This document shows positions 52,502 to 60,776 of a stretch of DNA of 64,000 nt, piece after piece. Source of the DNA: Phytohabitans rumicis. Its GTDB lineage: Bacteria > Actinomycetota > Actinomycetes > Mycobacteriales > Micromonosporaceae. The notes below the pieces were generated by a model. That model was not told where the DNA came from. It saw only the letters and a list, made by a program, of their open reading frames with translations, and made no database searches. The translations under genes were made by a program, and so were the position numbers. How positions within the stretch are numbered: position 1 is the stretch's first letter; the number at the start of each line of letters is the position of its first letter. The stretch is taken from positions 7,457,001 to 7,521,000 of the forward strand of contig NZ_BLPG01000001.1 in NCBI RefSeq assembly GCF_011764445.1. Direction: 5' to 3'.

Positions 52502-53086
52502 ATGCAGAGGTTCGACACCGCCGCCCCGGTCTGCGGCGAGGCTCGACCGGTGGGCCGCAGCGCATTCGGTTCCTTTGCCAGGTTCGTTTTGTTCGGCGGT
52601 GGTGTCGGGCTCGCCTGTAGTGCCGCGGTGCCGTTGGTGGCCACGTCCATGCCATGGGTGGCCGCGAACGCGTTGATCACCGTCGCGTCCACCCTGCTTG
52701 GCACGGAGCTCCACGCACGGTTCACGTTCGGTGCCGGTCGGCGCGCGCAATGGCAGCAGCACCTGCAGTCCGCCGGCTCAGCTATGGCCGCCTACCTGGT
52801 CACCTCGGCTGCCATCCTGGTCCTGCACGCGGTGCAGCCATCGCCGAGCATGCGCTGGGAGCAGGCCGTCTACCTCGGGGCCTCCGGACTGGCCGGAGCC
52901 GGGCGGTTTCTGGTGCTACGCCTGTACGTCTTCGCCCGCGGCCGCACCCCCGTCCCTCTGCGGGTCGAACGGTTGATGCGCCGGTCCGGCCGGGCGTTGG
53001 CCTGGCCGGACCGGCTGATCCGGTTAGCGGCTGGTTATCGCTTGATGGTGAAGCAGACGGTGCCCTGCCGGACGCCGCGCTCGTAG
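52502..53086 (+). CDS. GtrA-like four-helix membrane protein
   Basis: About 194 residues. FARFVLFGGGVGLACSAAVP, then ANALITVASTLLGTELHARFTFG and YLVTSAAILVLHAVQ follow the GtrA family pattern (first helix near a conserved Arg-Phe, TFG after helix 2). GtrA proteins move lipid-linked sugars or modify the cell envelope. The C-terminus overlaps the convergent gene by 52 bases. Confidence 0.7.
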   Translation: MQRFDTAAPVCGEARPVGRSAFGSFARFVLFGGGVGLACSAAVPLVATSMPWVAANALITVASTLLGTELHARFTFGAGRRAQWQQHLQSAGSAMAAYLVTSAAILVLHAVQPSPSMRWEQAVYLGASGLAGAGRFLVLRLYVFARGRTPVPLRVERLMRRSGRALAWPDRLIRLAAGYRLMVKQTVPCRTPRS

Positions 53087-53586
53087 AAGGTGTCGCAGAG
53101 CCTCGACTTGTGCGGGAAGGACCTGTTGATGTGGAACGTGAAGTGGGCGCGTAGCGGGGTGCAACCGCGGTGGCGGCTGCTCCACTTGCTGTAGATCACC
53201 CGGCCGTTGTGGGTGACGGTGACCCGTCCCCGGTAGTCGCAGATGAAATCGGTGCCGCGCTTGCCGCGCACCACGTACGCCTCGCGCACCTTGAGGCCGC
53301 TGCCCCGCACGCCGCCGCAGACGTAGCCGTTGGGTGCCCAGGTGCATCCGCTGGCGGACGCGATCCCGAAAGCCGGCGCGGTGGTGGTGGTCGGCGGGGA
53401 TACGGCGCCGGCCCCGCGCTGCGTGTCGGGGACGGTTGATACGGCCTGCCCCGCGGTCGGGCGGGAGTTGCTGGGGCCGCTCGCGCTGGCCAGTGTGGTG
53501 ACACCAGCCAGCACGGCGCCGATCAAGCCCAGCGCGGCGAGCATGGCCAGCGAGTTTCTTGCGTCTGTGAGCTTCTGCCTGATCAT
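53035..53586 (-). CDS. Secreted or anchored Cys-containing protein, unknown function
   Basis: 183 residues. An N-terminal membrane helix (SLAMLAALGLIGAVLAGVTT) with a possible cleavage after LASASG is followed by a Ser/Thr/Pro-rich linker and a compact beta domain with six Cys (GCTWAPNGYVCGG, FICDYRG, RGCTPL, LCDTF, VCFTI). Disulfide-stabilised extracellular domain likely. No family recognised. Confidence 0.7.
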   Translation of the reverse strand: MIRQKLTDARNSLAMLAALGLIGAVLAGVTTLASASGPSNSRPTAGQAVSTVPDTQRGAGAVSPPTTTTAPAFGIASASGCTWAPNGYVCGGVRGSGLKVREAYVVRGKRGTDFICDYRGRVTVTHNGRVIYSKWSSRHRGCTPLRAHFTFHINRSFPHKSRLCDTFYERGVRQGTVCFTIKR

Positions 53587-53822
53587 GGCCTTCGTGATCC
53601 CTTCCAGTCGGGTGGTCGTCGGTCATGTGTGGGGCGTTGCGTGGCCACGCAATCCGCCGGTGCGGCGGATAGGACCAGTCCAGGGCAGTGGTTGGGTGGC
53701 GCGGAAGGCGGACCGGCGGGCGGGACTGACCGGGTCCGGACCGGGACGGCTCGTCCGGTGCGGCCAGCCCTGGGCGGCATCGGACACAATGGGCACTGCC
53801 TGTCTGTGGGAGGTGGTTGGGT

Positions 53823-54854
53823 GTGAGCGAATCGGCGCGGTCGTCCGGTAGGCCAGATCCGGCCGAGGCGCAGACGGCAGCCGAGTTCGTGCGGGCCCTC
53901 CGGCGGCTCAAGCAGTGGACCGGCCAGGGCTACCGGCAGTTGGAGAAGAGCGCGGGAGTTGCTGGCCAGGCGCTGCCGCGCAGCACCCTGACCGCCGCGC
54001 TGGCGCGGGACACCCTGCCCCGTGACGACCTGGTCGCTGCGTTCGTCCGGACCTGCGGCGGCGACGATTCGGAGGTGGAACGGTGGGTCGCCGCCCGCCG
54101 GCGGATCGCGGCGGCGACCGGGCCGGACGGACCCGAGCCGGCCCTCGCCGCACGGGTCGAGGCGCTCGACCCGCCGAGCCAGGCGCCCATCCCGGAGTCC
54201 GTCACCGGTCGAGGCGGGATCGGTGCGGCGCTGGCAGATCTTGTGCCGCCCGCCGTACGGCGCGGTAGCTGGCCGATACGCGTCCTGGTCTCTGCCCTGT
54301 GCGCGGTCGTCGCGATCACGGTGGTCGCCGCGGTGGTCAGCACCGTCCGGGACCTGACCGGTCCAACCGGGACAGATCCGGCCGGCCGCGGGCCGTCCAA
54401 CCCAGACCTTTCCGCATCGTCGACGTCGACGCGGACGTCGCCGCCGCTCGGGGGCCAGGGCAGCGAGTGGGTCAAGGTCAACAGTGGCGAGAACGTCACG
54501 CTCGCCGACGAGCAGGCGATCGACTTTGAGACCGGGACCGTGGGCTCCTGGAACGACAAGAACCCCGGATTCGACGTCGGCCTGACACAGCGCGCCGACC
54601 GGCTCGTCGCGCCGGCCCAGCCGGCCAGCCTCGCTCTGCTGGACGCACCGGGGGAGGAGTCAGCAGACCGCTGCACCACCACACCGCCGGACCGATGGGA
54701 CAGCAACATCCACGGCTTTCACAAGGTCAAGGCCGGCGCGAACATCTGTGTGACCACCGGCGAACGTCGATGCGTCATGATCACCGTGGATCGCCCGCCC
54801 GACAGCGTGGTGGCTGTCCTCACGTTCCACTACACGACCTGGGAACGCCACTGA
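53823..54854 (+). CDS. Helix-turn-helix / membrane-helix fusion protein
   Basis: 343 residues. The N-terminal domain (AEFVRALRRLKQWTGQGYRQ, LPRSTLTAALARDTLPRDDL, VAAFVRTCGGDDSEVERWVA) is the XRE-like actinobacterial helix-turn-helix. A linker, one membrane helix (VLVSALCAVVAITVVAAVV) and an extracytoplasmic beta domain with three Cys follow. The layout suggests a one-component membrane sensor, or a protein anchored through a degenerate DNA-binding domain. GTG 53823 has GGGAGGT upstream. Confidence 0.75.
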   Translation: MSESARSSGRPDPAEAQTAAEFVRALRRLKQWTGQGYRQLEKSAGVAGQALPRSTLTAALARDTLPRDDLVAAFVRTCGGDDSEVERWVAARRRIAAATGPDGPEPALAARVEALDPPSQAPIPESVTGRGGIGAALADLVPPAVRRGSWPIRVLVSALCAVVAITVVAAVVSTVRDLTGPTGTDPAGRGPSNPDLSASSTSTRTSPPLGGQGSEWVKVNSGENVTLADEQAIDFETGTVGSWNDKNPGFDVGLTQRADRLVAPAQPASLALLDAPGEESADRCTTTPPDRWDSNIHGFHKVKAGANICVTTGERRCVMITVDRPPDSVVAVLTFHYTTWERH

Positions 54855-54963
54855 CCCCCGCGGTTGACGACTGGATTACTGGTCCGGAAAAGATTCTCGG
54901 CGATCGCGTGCAACGTGCGACCTCGCTCCCACCGTCTTGCCCTCAACGGAAGGAGCCAGCCGA

Positions 54964-55497
54964 GTGAATTCCAACGAGGAGGACTTCCGGCGGTTCGTGG
55001 CAGCACGCCTGGATTCGTTACGTGGCCTTGCCTATCTCACCTGCGGGGACTGGCAGGCGGCGGAGGACGCGGTTTCGACCAGCCTGGCGAAGCTCTATGT
55101 GCGGTGGCACAAGGTGGCTTCGCCGGAGCCTTACGCCATTCGGATGGTGGTGCGGGCCGCGATCGACGAGGTCCGACGTCCTTGGCGGCGGGAGCGGTCA
55201 GCTAGTCATGCGCTGCCGGAGACGATCCAACCCGACGGATCCGATTCGATCAACGAGCGCCTGCGCGTCCGTCACGCGCTGCGGCAGCTGCCGATCGGGC
55301 AGCGGGCCGTGTTGGTGCTGCGCTTCTACCAGGAACTCAGCGTCGAGGAGGCGGCCGAGGCGCTAGGCCGGAGCACGGGAACGATCAAGAGCCAGACGGC
55401 ACGAGGGCTCGCGACCCTGCGTCATCTGCTCGCGGTGCAAGACCTTGCGCTCGACGAGGAACTGAAGGAGGAATGCAGCGATGCCCGATATGCGTGA
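54964..55497 (+). CDS. SigE family (ECF) RNA polymerase sigma factor
   Basis: 177 residues. Region 2 is LDSLRGLAYLTCGDWQAAED and region 4 is RQLPIGQRAVLVLRFYQELS with the helix-turn-helix RSTGTIKSQTARGLATLR. GTG 54964 has AAGGAG eight bases upstream. The 3' end overlaps the next gene by 17 bases, so they are coupled. It lies 1.3 kb upstream of the RiPP-like operon and could control it, which is untested. Confidence 0.9.
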   Translation: MNSNEEDFRRFVAARLDSLRGLAYLTCGDWQAAEDAVSTSLAKLYVRWHKVASPEPYAIRMVVRAAIDEVRRPWRRERSASHALPETIQPDGSDSINERLRVRHALRQLPIGQRAVLVLRFYQELSVEEAAEALGRSTGTIKSQTARGLATLRHLLAVQDLALDEELKEECSDARYA

Positions 55498-56614
55498 GCT
55501 TCTACGGATCGCCAGGCAGGACGCGCCCCCGGCGCTGTACAACGTGGACGACATCGTGGCCGCCGGCCGGCGGCGCAAGCGGTGGAGGCTCGCCCAGCGG
55601 GCCGGCGGGATCGGTACGGCCGCCGCGGCCGTGGTGACCGCGGGTGTGTTGGTGATCAGCAACCTCGCCCTGTCCGGCGGCGGCGGGGCGGCCGAGCCGG
55701 TCGGGATCGCGAGCCAGCCCGGACCGTTCGTGATGGAGGCGTCGGAGCCGTTCACGTTCACGTTCGACGGCTACCGGATGGGTGACTACCACGTGCTGCC
55801 GCCGACCGACGTCAACCTGGCCTACCAGTCCACGAACATCGTCCGCTACGGCAAGAACTACGCCAAGGACAAGACGGACATCGCATTCGTCGGCGCCATG
55901 ACGGTCTACCAGCCCGGCGTCTTCAGGCCCGAGAAGTTCCTGTCCGGTACGAAGCTGATCGTGCAGGGCCGGGAGGCGTACCGGGCCCAGCTCACCCGCA
56001 TGGTGTCGAACCAGATCGACGGCAACGGCAACTTCATCAACGGCGAGGAGGTCCCGTACGACGCGCTCGCCTGGCAGTACGGGCCGGACGCCTGGGCCGT
56101 GATCGCGCAGGAGGTGACCCGCTATGGTCCCCAGGACCTGCCGGCCACGACCCAGATCGCAATGGCCGAGCGATTCACACTGCGAACCGGCGAACCGGTC
56201 AAGGCCAGGTTGCCTTTCCGCACCGGCTACCTGCCCGCCGGCTACGAGCTGCTCTCCGTACAGGGCCAGTCGATGACCAGCCCACACTCGGGCATGGTGA
56301 CCTTCGTGTACGGGCGGGCCGACAGGTCGCTGGAATCGCTGACCGGCCCGGTGGACCTTCAGCGCATCCGCAAAGTCCCGTCCATTGTGGTCAGCCTGCT
56401 CTGGGTGGACACGCCGCCGCCGGACGCCAAGAAGCGGACCAGCCGCTGCAACGAGGGCCAGCACTGGTGCAAGCTGGACCTGCCGGGCGGGGAGTTCTGG
56501 GCATTGGCCGAGGACCCGTCGCAGACGCTGGCAGACGCGGAGCTGCTCAAGGTTCTCGACAACCTTGACTTCGCCACCATCAAGAAGGCCAACACCTGGC
56601 ACCCCATCGCCTGA
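55481..56614 (+). CDS. Membrane-anchored partner of SigE-family sigma factor
   Basis: 377 residues. The cytoplasmic N-terminus (PDMRELLRIARQDAPPALYN, then VAAGRRRKRWR) precedes one membrane helix (GTAAAAVVTAGVLVISNLAL) and a large extracytoplasmic domain (RMGDYHVLPPTDVNLAYQST, LPFRTGYLPAGYELL, CNEGQHWCKLDLPGG). It overlaps the sigma gene; AAGGAGG precedes its ATG. Putative anti-sigma or sensor. A hairpin terminator follows. Confidence 0.75.
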   Translation: MPDMRELLRIARQDAPPALYNVDDIVAAGRRRKRWRLAQRAGGIGTAAAAVVTAGVLVISNLALSGGGGAAEPVGIASQPGPFVMEASEPFTFTFDGYRMGDYHVLPPTDVNLAYQSTNIVRYGKNYAKDKTDIAFVGAMTVYQPGVFRPEKFLSGTKLIVQGREAYRAQLTRMVSNQIDGNGNFINGEEVPYDALAWQYGPDAWAVIAQEVTRYGPQDLPATTQIAMAERFTLRTGEPVKARLPFRTGYLPAGYELLSVQGQSMTSPHSGMVTFVYGRADRSLESLTGPVDLQRIRKVPSIVVSLLWVDTPPPDAKKRTSRCNEGQHWCKLDLPGGEFWALAEDPSQTLADAELLKVLDNLDFATIKKANTWHPIA

Positions 56615-56632
56615 CGCGTGGCCTTTCGCAGA

Positions 56633-56663
56633 CCCGGACACCGCCACACCGGCGGTGTCCGGG
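56633..56663 (+). terminator. Hairpin terminator after the sigma/partner operon
   Basis: A perfect 13-bp stem, CCCGGACACCGCC at 56633-56645 and GGCGGTGTCCGGG at 56651-56663, with a five-base loop ACACC. It lies 19 bases after the stop and separates the sigma operon from the RiPP-like operon. Confidence 0.8.
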
Positions 56664-56776
56664 CTGCGTGATGGCTGGTGATCCGCCAAGACCGGATTGA
56701 GAACGGTTCGAGAACGACGGCGCCTAGCTTGCATGACGACCGGGCAGTGTGACGCGTTGGAATGGGAGTGCGCCCG

Positions 56777-58084
56777 ATGAGTGGGCTGGCCCGTCGCGAA
56801 GGGTATCGGCAGGTTCTGGCTCGGCCGGATTTCGCGTTGCTGTGGGCGGGTCAGTCCTTGAGCAACGTCGGCAACGCCATGATGCCCGTTGCTCTGGCGA
56901 TGCTGGTGCTGGGTCGTGGTGGCGGTGCGGGCGGCCTGGGCGTGGTACTCGGCGCGCAGAGCGTCGCGCGTCTGGTGGGTGCCGTGTTGGCCGGTGGGTT
57001 GGGCGACCGCTGGCGGCGTACCCGGATCATGATCTGGGCAGATGTGGTTCGCGTCGTCGCGGTCGCCGCGTTGGCCGCGGGGGCCGGGAGCCTGCCGACG
57101 CCGCCGCTGATCGGCTTCGTGTTCGCCATCGGCGTCGCGGAAGGTGTCTTCCTGCCTGCGTTCGACGCCGTCATGCCGCGGGTGCTGCCTGAGCGGTCGC
57201 TGCAGGCGGGAAATGCGCTCAACCGGATCACCACCCAGGTGGCCAGCCTGCTCGGGCCCGCGCTGGCCGGCGTGTTGGTGGCTTGGACGTCACCCGAGGC
57301 CACACTGTGGATCAATGAGGTGACGTTCGTGTTCTCGCTGGTGAGCCTCGCGCTCATCGCCGAGCCGCGCACGGTGACGGGCGGCGCCCGCGTGCTCGGC
57401 GTACGGGACGCGGTGCACCAGGCGGCACGGGACTTCCGCGACGGCATTCGGGCAGTGGCCAGCCGTCCATGGGTGGCGGCGTCGATCGGCATGGCGACGA
57501 TCATCATGACGCTGGTCGTCCCGCCCGCATACGTCGTGCTGGCGCTGGTCGCCAACGAACGGTTGGGTGGCCCCGGCGCATACGGTGCGGTGCTCGCAGC
57601 CGTCGGATTCGGTTCGGTGGTCGGCTTGGTGTGCGTGGGGCGGCTGGAACCCCGCCGGCCGGGCGTGGTCGCCACCGCCGCGCTGTTCACCATCGTGGGG
57701 ATGCTGGTCTCGCTCGCGTTCCTCCCGCTGGCCGGCGTCATGGCGTGTTGGGCGGTGGCCGGTGCGGGCATGGGCATCTACAACCTGCTCTGGACGACGG
57801 CGTTGCAGAAGGACGTGCCGGACGAGTTGCTCGGCCGGGTGTTCGCGCTGGACGAACTGGGGTCAGGAGCGTTCCGGCCGCTCGGGTACCTCCTGACCGG
57901 CCCGGTGGTCGCGCTCGTCGGCACGCACAGCGTGCTGCTGGCCGGTGCCCTGACGGTCGCCGTCGTCGCACCGCTACCCCTGCTGGCCCGCGGCGGTCCC
58001 ACATTCGCCTCCCCGGTCGTCGCCGAGCCTGCGCTGGCCGGCTCGTCGACGGATCTGACAACGATCGAGGAAGGGAGGAGGTGA
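56777..58084 (+). CDS. MFS transporter (putative RiPP exporter)
   Basis: 435 residues, 12 predicted helices. FALLWAGQSLSNVGNAMMPV is the typical N-terminal helix of the MFS_3/enterobactin-exporter-like group, with GGLGDRWRRTRIMIWADVVR as motif A and NALNRITTQVASLLGPALAG in helix 5. The alternative ATG at 56762 lacks a ribosome site; ATG 56777 has GGGAG. The stop is embedded in the ribosome site of the precursor gene, so the two are cotranscribed. It probably exports the mature peptide, which is an inference from position. Confidence 0.85.
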   Translation: MSGLARREGYRQVLARPDFALLWAGQSLSNVGNAMMPVALAMLVLGRGGGAGGLGVVLGAQSVARLVGAVLAGGLGDRWRRTRIMIWADVVRVVAVAALAAGAGSLPTPPLIGFVFAIGVAEGVFLPAFDAVMPRVLPERSLQAGNALNRITTQVASLLGPALAGVLVAWTSPEATLWINEVTFVFSLVSLALIAEPRTVTGGARVLGVRDAVHQAARDFRDGIRAVASRPWVAASIGMATIIMTLVVPPAYVVLALVANERLGGPGAYGAVLAAVGFGSVVGLVCVGRLEPRRPGVVATAALFTIVGMLVSLAFLPLAGVMACWAVAGAGMGIYNLLWTTALQKDVPDELLGRVFALDELGSGAFRPLGYLLTGPVVALVGTHSVLLAGALTVAVVAPLPLLARGGPTFASPVVAEPALAGSSTDLTTIEEGRR

Positions 58085-58089
58085 ACACG

Positions 58090-58272
58090 ATGACGCTGAA
58101 CAAGACGGCACTGCGCGGCATCTCCCGCGGAGCGGCCGAGGAGCCCCGCGACTACAAGGTCGACGCGGTCCGCAGCTACAAGATCGACGCGGCCCACAGC
58201 TACAAGATCGGCGTGGCCCGCGGCTACAAGGTCGGCACTGCCCGCAGTTACAAGGTCGGCGCGATGGTCTGA
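58090..58272 (+). CDS. RiPP-like precursor peptide with five YK octapeptide repeats
   Basis: 60 residues. A perfect AGGAGGTGA at 58076-58084 with five-base spacing selects the ATG at 58090. Residues 1-20 (TLNKTALRGISRGAAEEPR after Met) would be the leader. Residues 21-60 are exactly five octapeptides: DYKVDAVR, SYKIDAAH, SYKIGVAR, GYKVGTAR and SYKVGAMV. Each has an invariant Tyr-Lys, then Val/Ile, then Asp/Gly. There is no Cys, Trp or Asn. It sits between an MFS gene and a radical SAM maturase, so Tyr, Lys or the branched residue is the likely modification site. No experimental proof. Confidence 0.8.
   Translation: MTLNKTALRGISRGAAEEPRDYKVDAVRSYKIDAAHSYKIGVARGYKVGTARSYKVGAMV
58150..58269 (+). 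repeat. Five in-frame 24-bp tandem repeats in the precursor gene
   Basis: Each 24-bp unit encodes one octapeptide and keeps the core TACAAG followed by (G/A)TC and G(A/G)C. Units 2-5 begin (A/G)GC. The strict length and low drift at the invariant codons suggest expansion by unit duplication. Confidence 0.85.
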
Positions 58273-58283
58273 GGCAACAGGGA

Positions 58284-58313
58284 CCGGGGCTACCGGGTCG
58301 CCGGTAGCTCCGG
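58284..58313 (+). terminator. Hairpin between precursor and maturase (possible attenuator)
   Basis: Stem 58284-58296 with 58301-58313: 13 base pairs including one G-U, and a GTCG tetraloop. It lies 11 bases after the precursor stop and 35 bases before the maturase start. A partial terminator or RNA-stabilising hairpin here would give more precursor than enzyme, as in many RiPP operons. Confidence 0.65.
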
Positions 58314-58348
58314 GCCCGGACCGGAAAAGGGAGGATCAGGGAACGACG

Positions 58349-60210
58349 ATGAGGACGTGCCTGGTGTCGATGCCATGGCAGCTGCTGGAGCTGCCATCGC
58401 TCGCGATTGGCCTGCTGCACCAGCGCGTACGCGAGGCGCGGCCGGCGGACACCGTGGTCGAATACCACGGCTGCCTTGATTGGGCGGAACATTTGCTCGC
58501 GGTCACCGACGGAGCATTGAGCCCGGACGACTACACCGACATCGCCGACAACGGTCTGCATCACGGCCTCGGCGACTGGATCTTCGCCGGCTCGCTCTAC
58601 GGCGATCCGACGTGGCGAACGGCCGAACTGCACCGGTACGCGGAATCGGCGCGCGTCGACATTGACCGCGCGGTACGCATGCGCCCGCACGTGGACGGCT
58701 TCATCGCCCTGGCGGCCAAGAAGATCCTTGCCACCGATCCTCAGGTGGTCGGGTTCACCACCACGTTCATGCAGAACGTACCCAGCCTGGCCCTGGCCAA
58801 AAGGCTCAAGCACCTGCGCCCGGACCTCCTTGTCGTGATGGGCGGCGCCAACTGTGACGGGCCGATGGGTCATGCCTTGCACCGCAACCACCCTTTCGTC
58901 GACTACGCCGTGCGCGGCGAGGGAGAAATCGTCCTGCCCCGCCTGCTCGACCGCATCGAGGCCGGCACCGGCGTCCACGACCTGCCCGGCGTGTGCTGGT
59001 GGCACGACGGGGAGTCGGTGGCCAACGAGCAGGCGCATACGACGGTGCCACCCGCGATGATCCCCGTCCCCGACTTCGACAGCTGGCAGGCCCAGCTGTC
59101 GGCTTCGCCGGTGCGCGAGTACGTGGAGCCGAAGCTCGTCCTCGAAGGCGCCCGCGGCTGCTGGTGGGGCGAGAAGCATCAATGCACGTTCTGCGGCCTC
59201 AACGGCTCATTCATAACCTTCCGCAGCAAGAGTCCAGAACAGCTCTGGCACGAGATACAAACGCTCATGCGCCGACACCGGCTGCTCGACCTCATCATGG
59301 TCGACAACATCCTCGACATGCGCTACTTCCACGGCCTGCTGCCACGCTTGGCCGCCAGCGAATGGGACCTGCGCATCCACTACGAGGTGAAGTCAAACCT
59401 GCGAGAGGATCAGGTCCGGCAACTCGCGGAGGCTCGGGTCGCGCATGTCCAACCGGGAATCGAAAGCCTCAGCTCACACGCCCTCAACCTCATGGACAAG
59501 GGCGTGTCCGGGACGGCAAACGTGCGGCTGCTCCGCGACTGCGAAGATCACCAACTCACCGTCAGCTGGAACTACCTCTATGGATTCCCCGGCGAGTGCG
59601 ACGACAACTACCTGGCGATCATCGCGCAGATACCGGCGCTGGTGCATCTGCAGCCGCCCGGATCGGCGACCAGGATCGCACTCGAACGGTTCAGCCCCTA
59701 CTTCGAGCAGCCAGCCCTCGGCTTCCCCGAACGGACGCCCGCGAAACTGTACGACCATGTGTACGACCTCCCACTGCCGAGCTCATGGACCTGGCGTACG
59801 TGTTCGACACGCCACCACGCGGCATCGGTGAAGAAGTTGAACGGTGGCTGCGCGAGGCGATTGAGACCTGGGGCCTGGCATACCCAGGTTCGACGCTGGT
59901 CGCTCGTGAAGGGGACGACGAAACCCTCGTCGTTGAGGACCGTCGCCGGGGATGGCCGGGTACGACACACGTGCTACGAGACTGGCAACGGGCGGCGTAC
60001 GAATTGCTACGCCGCGGATGTAGCGCCGACGCGCTGGGCCGAAAACTGGCCGAAGACGGCTGGCCGGTCGGCGCGGCGCAACGCGACGCCTGGCTCGCCC
60101 ACTGCCGCGCCGAGGGACTCGTCTTTTTCGACGCCGGCACGTTCGTCGCGTTGGCAACGCGGCACGCCGCGGCAAGGGCGTTTCCACCGGCAATGGAGGC
60201 GACGCGATGA
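58349..60210 (+). CDS. RiPP maturation radical SAM protein 1 (B12-type; frameshifted as written)
   Basis: The N-terminal cobalamin-binding-like domain (VSMPWQLLELPSLAIGLLHQ; VVGFTTTFMQNVPSLALAKR; VMGGANCDGPMG) precedes the radical SAM core. Cys271, Cys279 and Cys282 lie in GARGCWWGEKHQCTFCGLNG, the CxxxxxxxCxxC form typical of this family. The frame breaks at the C-run 59770-59772. One added C gives YDLPTAELMDLAYVFD and extends to 60210, a total of about 620 residues, normal for the family. It should bind a 4Fe-4S cluster, SAM and B12, and probably C-methylates or crosslinks the YK repeats. Its stop overlaps the next ATG. Confidence 0.9.
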
Positions 60211-60710
60211 GCCAGGTCAAGGTCGACGCCCCAATCGCACTCGGCGCCGAACCGCGATCAACGGCGTCGTTCGTGGCGTTCCTGCGCGACAGCGCCACCA
60301 ACCTGATCAGTGTTGAATGGCACGGAACCATCACCGGCGCGCTGGATCCGACGCTCCTGCACCACCTGCAGCCACCCACTCAACTGGAAGCCGCGTCGGA
60401 GCAGACCCTGACACAGTGGCGCACGCGCTACCGCTACGGCACCTGTCACTACCGGCGCGGCCCAGGATTCGTCATGCTGAAAGACATCCGCAGCGCGTCC
60501 TCGGCCGCACGATACCTCCTCGACGATCCCCTCTTGATCGCCACATTCCTGCGATGCCAAACACCAACCACGCGGTCATCGCTGAACCACCGGCAGCGCC
60601 ACGCAGTCGACCTGCTGCACACGGCGCGGCTCCTGCTACGAATGGACGACCTCCTGATCGGCCTCCCGACCCGCATGCTGCGCTGGCCGATCCCATATAC
60701 AGCGGTGTGA
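60207..60710 (+). CDS. DUF5825 family-like protein, RiPP cluster component
   Basis: 167 residues. It has a central WRTRYRYGTCHYRRGPGFVM block with Cys and His, and a helical C-terminus. Proteins of this type occur directly after RiPP-maturation-1 radical SAM genes in actinomycetes, to my knowledge as DUF5825. The ATGA overlap with the maturase shows tight coupling, so it may bind the precursor, assist the enzyme or add a second modification. No catalytic motif is known. Confidence 0.75.
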   Translation: MSQVKVDAPIALGAEPRSTASFVAFLRDSATNLISVEWHGTITGALDPTLLHHLQPPTQLEAASEQTLTQWRTRYRYGTCHYRRGPGFVMLKDIRSASSAARYLLDDPLLIATFLRCQTPTTRSSLNHRQRHAVDLLHTARLLLRMDDLLIGLPTRMLRWPIPYTAV

Positions 60711-60776
60711 CGCCGGCGTGTCAGCGCATCCGACCTTCCGGAAGGGCGGGTTGACGTTGCCGTCGACAGTGGAGAC

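Noticed and set aside
58150-58269. Tandem 24-bp repeats considered as a CRISPR-like array
   Set aside because: There are no spacers; the units are contiguous, in frame and encode a conserved octapeptide after a strong ribosome site.
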